Shown here one piece after another: positions 62,403 to 64,000 of a stretch of DNA of 64,000 bases (positions are counted from its first letter, which is position 1; every line of letters starts with the position of its first letter). Both the position numbers and the translations under genes were made by a program. The notes beneath the pieces are model-generated. The model was given only the letters and a program-made list of their open reading frames with translations. It had not been told where the DNA came from and did not search any database. Origin of the DNA: Actinophytocola sp035995025 (GTDB lineage Bacteria; Actinomycetota; Actinomycetes; Mycobacteriales; Pseudonocardiaceae); NCBI GenBank assembly GCA_035995025.1, contig DASYKY010000050.1:48034-112033 (forward strand), written 5' to 3'.

Positions 62403-62603
62403 CGGGCCGGCCTTTCGTTGGCGTACGACATCCAGACGGTAGGTCCGGCGACCGGCCGCCGCCTCTTCGAGAGTGCGAGATGGCGGCGCAACCAAGGAGA
62501 TGCACGGATTTGGCATGACAAGCACGCTTGGGGTTCGCCGATATGTGTTCCGCGCGTCGCGCTGAGTCCACTGTGGATGAACTATCGATTTGGAGGAGTA
62601 TCT

Positions 62604-63788
62604 GTGTCTGGACACAACGCACCCTCGCCAGAACAATTGCTAGAGGTGGCCACCGAGCTTGTGCCGTTGATCAGGTCGAAGACCGAATGGTCCGACGAGA
62701 ACCGGCGGCTGCACGAGGACGTGGTCGGTGCCCTGGCCGAGTCGGGGATCCTGAAACTCCGCCGGCCCGCCCGTTACGGCGGTTACGAGACCAACACCCG
62801 CACCATGCTCGAAGTGATCGCCACCATCGCCATCGGCGACGGGTCGACCGCGTGGAACACCTCCACCTGGCTGATCGGCAGCTGGATGGCCGGCATGTTC
62901 CCCGATCACGTGCAGGACGAGGTCTTCAGCGATCCGACCGTCCGGATCTGTGTCGTGCTGAGCCCGACCGCGATGGCCACGGCGGTGGACGGCGGGCTGA
63001 TGGTCAACGGCAGCTGGCATTTCATGAGCGGCGCGCACCACAGCCAGTGGCAGGTCGTCATCACGATGGCGCCGACCCCGGATGGCGCCGACATGTGGCC
63101 GGTGATGGCGCTCGTACCGATGTCCGAGCTCGAGATCGTGGACGACTGGCACACCAACGCAATGGTGGGCACGGGCAGCGTGACCACGGTGGCGAACAAC
63201 GTGTTCGTTCCGCAGGACCGGACAATCCCGATGGCCGCGGTGTTGCAGAACGCCTATGCGTCCGAGCGCAACGCGGACTCAGCGGTATTCACCCAGCCGA
63301 TGCTGCCGACCGGGGCCTCGGGTTTCATCGGTGTGGCGGTCGGTCTGGCACGCGCGGCACGGGACGAGTTCTTCCAGCGCCTGCCCGGCCGGAAGATCAC
63401 CTACACCGACTACGAACGGCAGAGCGATGCGCCGCTGACGCACCTGCAGGTGGCCGAGGCGTCGTTGAAACTCGACGAGGCGGAGTACCACGCGTACCGC
63501 ATTGCCGGCATGCTCGACGACAAGGGCGCCGGCCGGGAGCAGTGGAAGATGGAGGACCGAACGCTCTACCGGGGCCACTTCGGTCGGATGGCGCTGCTGG
63601 CAAAGGAGTCCGTCGACATCTTCGCCACCGCCAGCGGCGGTTCCTCGATCTATCGCAAGGTCCCCATCCAGCGCATCCAGGCCGACATACACGCGTTGAA
63701 CCTGCACGCCCTGATGCACCCCAACACGAACTTCGAAGTCTACGGACGAGTCCTGTGTGGACTCGAGCCGAACACCATGTATCTCTGA
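62604..63788 (+). CDS. Acyl-CoA-dehydrogenase-like flavin monooxygenase
   Basis: 394 residues from GTG 62604, with GGAGGAG six bases before. The acyl-CoA dehydrogenase fold is visible: ALAESGILKLRRPARYGGY, GDGSTAWNTSTWLIGSWMA, VNGSWHFMSGAHHSQW and a C-terminal GGSSIYRKVPIQRIQADIHA. It lacks the catalytic base of true dehydrogenases and resembles group D flavin monooxygenases (HsaA type) that use reduced flavin from a separate reductase. Related nitrososynthases oxidise amino groups of C-methyl amino sugars. Both an aromatic hydroxylase and a sugar N-oxygenase are possible here. Confidence 0.85.
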   Translation: MSGHNAPSPEQLLEVATELVPLIRSKTEWSDENRRLHEDVVGALAESGILKLRRPARYGGYETNTRTMLEVIATIAIGDGSTAWNTSTWLIGSWMAGMFPDHVQDEVFSDPTVRICVVLSPTAMATAVDGGLMVNGSWHFMSGAHHSQWQVVITMAPTPDGADMWPVMALVPMSELEIVDDWHTNAMVGTGSVTTVANNVFVPQDRTIPMAAVLQNAYASERNADSAVFTQPMLPTGASGFIGVAVGLARAARDEFFQRLPGRKITYTDYERQSDAPLTHLQVAEASLKLDEAEYHAYRIAGMLDDKGAGREQWKMEDRTLYRGHFGRMALLAKESVDIFATASGGSSIYRKVPIQRIQADIHALNLHALMHPNTNFEVYGRVLCGLEPNTMYL

Positions 63789-63798
63789 TGACAAGAGG

Positions 63799-63830
63799 CG
63801 ATGGCGGGTAGCGGCAGATGCCCGCCATCG
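63799..63830. terminator. Hairpin between convergent monooxygenase genes
   Basis: CGATGGCGGG pairs perfectly with CCCGCCATCG across a 12-base loop, 11 bases after the first stop. It can end transcription from both sides. Confidence 0.75.
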
Positions 63831-63845
63831 TCATGTCCTGCGCTG

Positions 63846-64000
63846 TCACGTGGGGTACACGGGCTTGCCGAACCAGCGGGAGAGGTGGTCGTCCAGGTCC
63901 TGCTGATCGTCGCCGATCCAGGCGACGTGGCCGTCGGGGCGTAGCAGGACGCACGGAACATCCAGTACCGCAGTGGGATCCGCGAGGTAGTCGACCCGGT
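63846..64000 (-). CDS. FAD-dependent aromatic monooxygenase, C-terminal end (truncated)
   Basis: Only the last 50 codons are in the window. They read LLRPDGHVAWIGDDQQ, the thioredoxin-like C-terminal strand of class A FAD hydroxylases (PheA/TfdB, anthracycline and rifampicin monooxygenase type), then DLDDHLSRWFG and a stop. Such enzymes hydroxylate aromatic or polyketide substrates. It continues the cluster beyond the right edge. The call rests on a short segment. Confidence 0.7.
   Translation of the reverse strand, partial: RVDYLADPTAVLDVPCVLLRPDGHVAWIGDDQQDLDDHLSRWFGKPVYPT

Overview
The window is high-GC actinomycete DNA: dense genes, frequent GTG and some TTG starts, ATGA stop/start overlaps, sugar ABC systems without their own ATPase, and SARP regulators. 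Style and repeats suggest a Pseudonocardiales-type genome, but this is inference; no rRNA or tRNA was seen.

Region 1 (1-10.6 kb) is ordinary chromosome. It holds the end of a sugar ABC transporter operon, a dihydrofolate-reductase-fold protein, a broken beta-propeller lectin gene, a secreted nuclease/phosphatase-like protein, membrane proteins, a methyltransferase, a proteasome-beta-like Ntn hydrolase, a frameshifted patatin gene and a small operon of unknown envelope proteins.

Region 2 (10.6-21.3 kb) looks like a carbohydrate-uptake and catabolic island: a regulator, two amidohydrolases (one without metal ligands), two sugar permeases, a divergently encoded lipoprotein binding protein, a Gfo/Idh/MocA dehydrogenase, a DegT-type aminotransferase and a heparinase II/III-like lyase. 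Two clusters of inverted GAGTCCAAC repeats and a roughly 95-bp element shared with region 1 lie in its gaps.

Region 3 (21.3-25.3 kb) is a scrappy boundary with an Smr protein, a crotonase, a broken GNAT gene, an NTF2-like protein, a secreted protein and several gene remnants.

Region 4 (25.3 kb to the right edge) is most of an enediyne antitumour-antibiotic cluster. The iterative enediyne polyketide synthase (36264-42080) sits opposite a seven-gene minus-strand operon with two DUF1702 proteins (UnbL/E3 type), UnbV (E4), UnbU (E5), a P450, a methyltransferase and an AhpD-like protein. The E10 thioesterase, an E6-type flavin reductase, an E9-type GMC oxidoreductase with a small partner, a SgcJ-like NTF2 protein and an enediyne-type epoxide hydrolase point to a nine-membered core. 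AfsR-like, SARP, AraC and TetR regulators are present. At the right end a glycosyltransferase, a sugar ketoreductase and a sugar C-methyltransferase predict a C-methyl-branched deoxysugar, and two flavin monooxygenases (one cut by the edge) suggest further oxidation. The cluster clearly continues past 64 kb. No chromoprotein apoprotein gene and no dedicated exporter were recognised inside the window.
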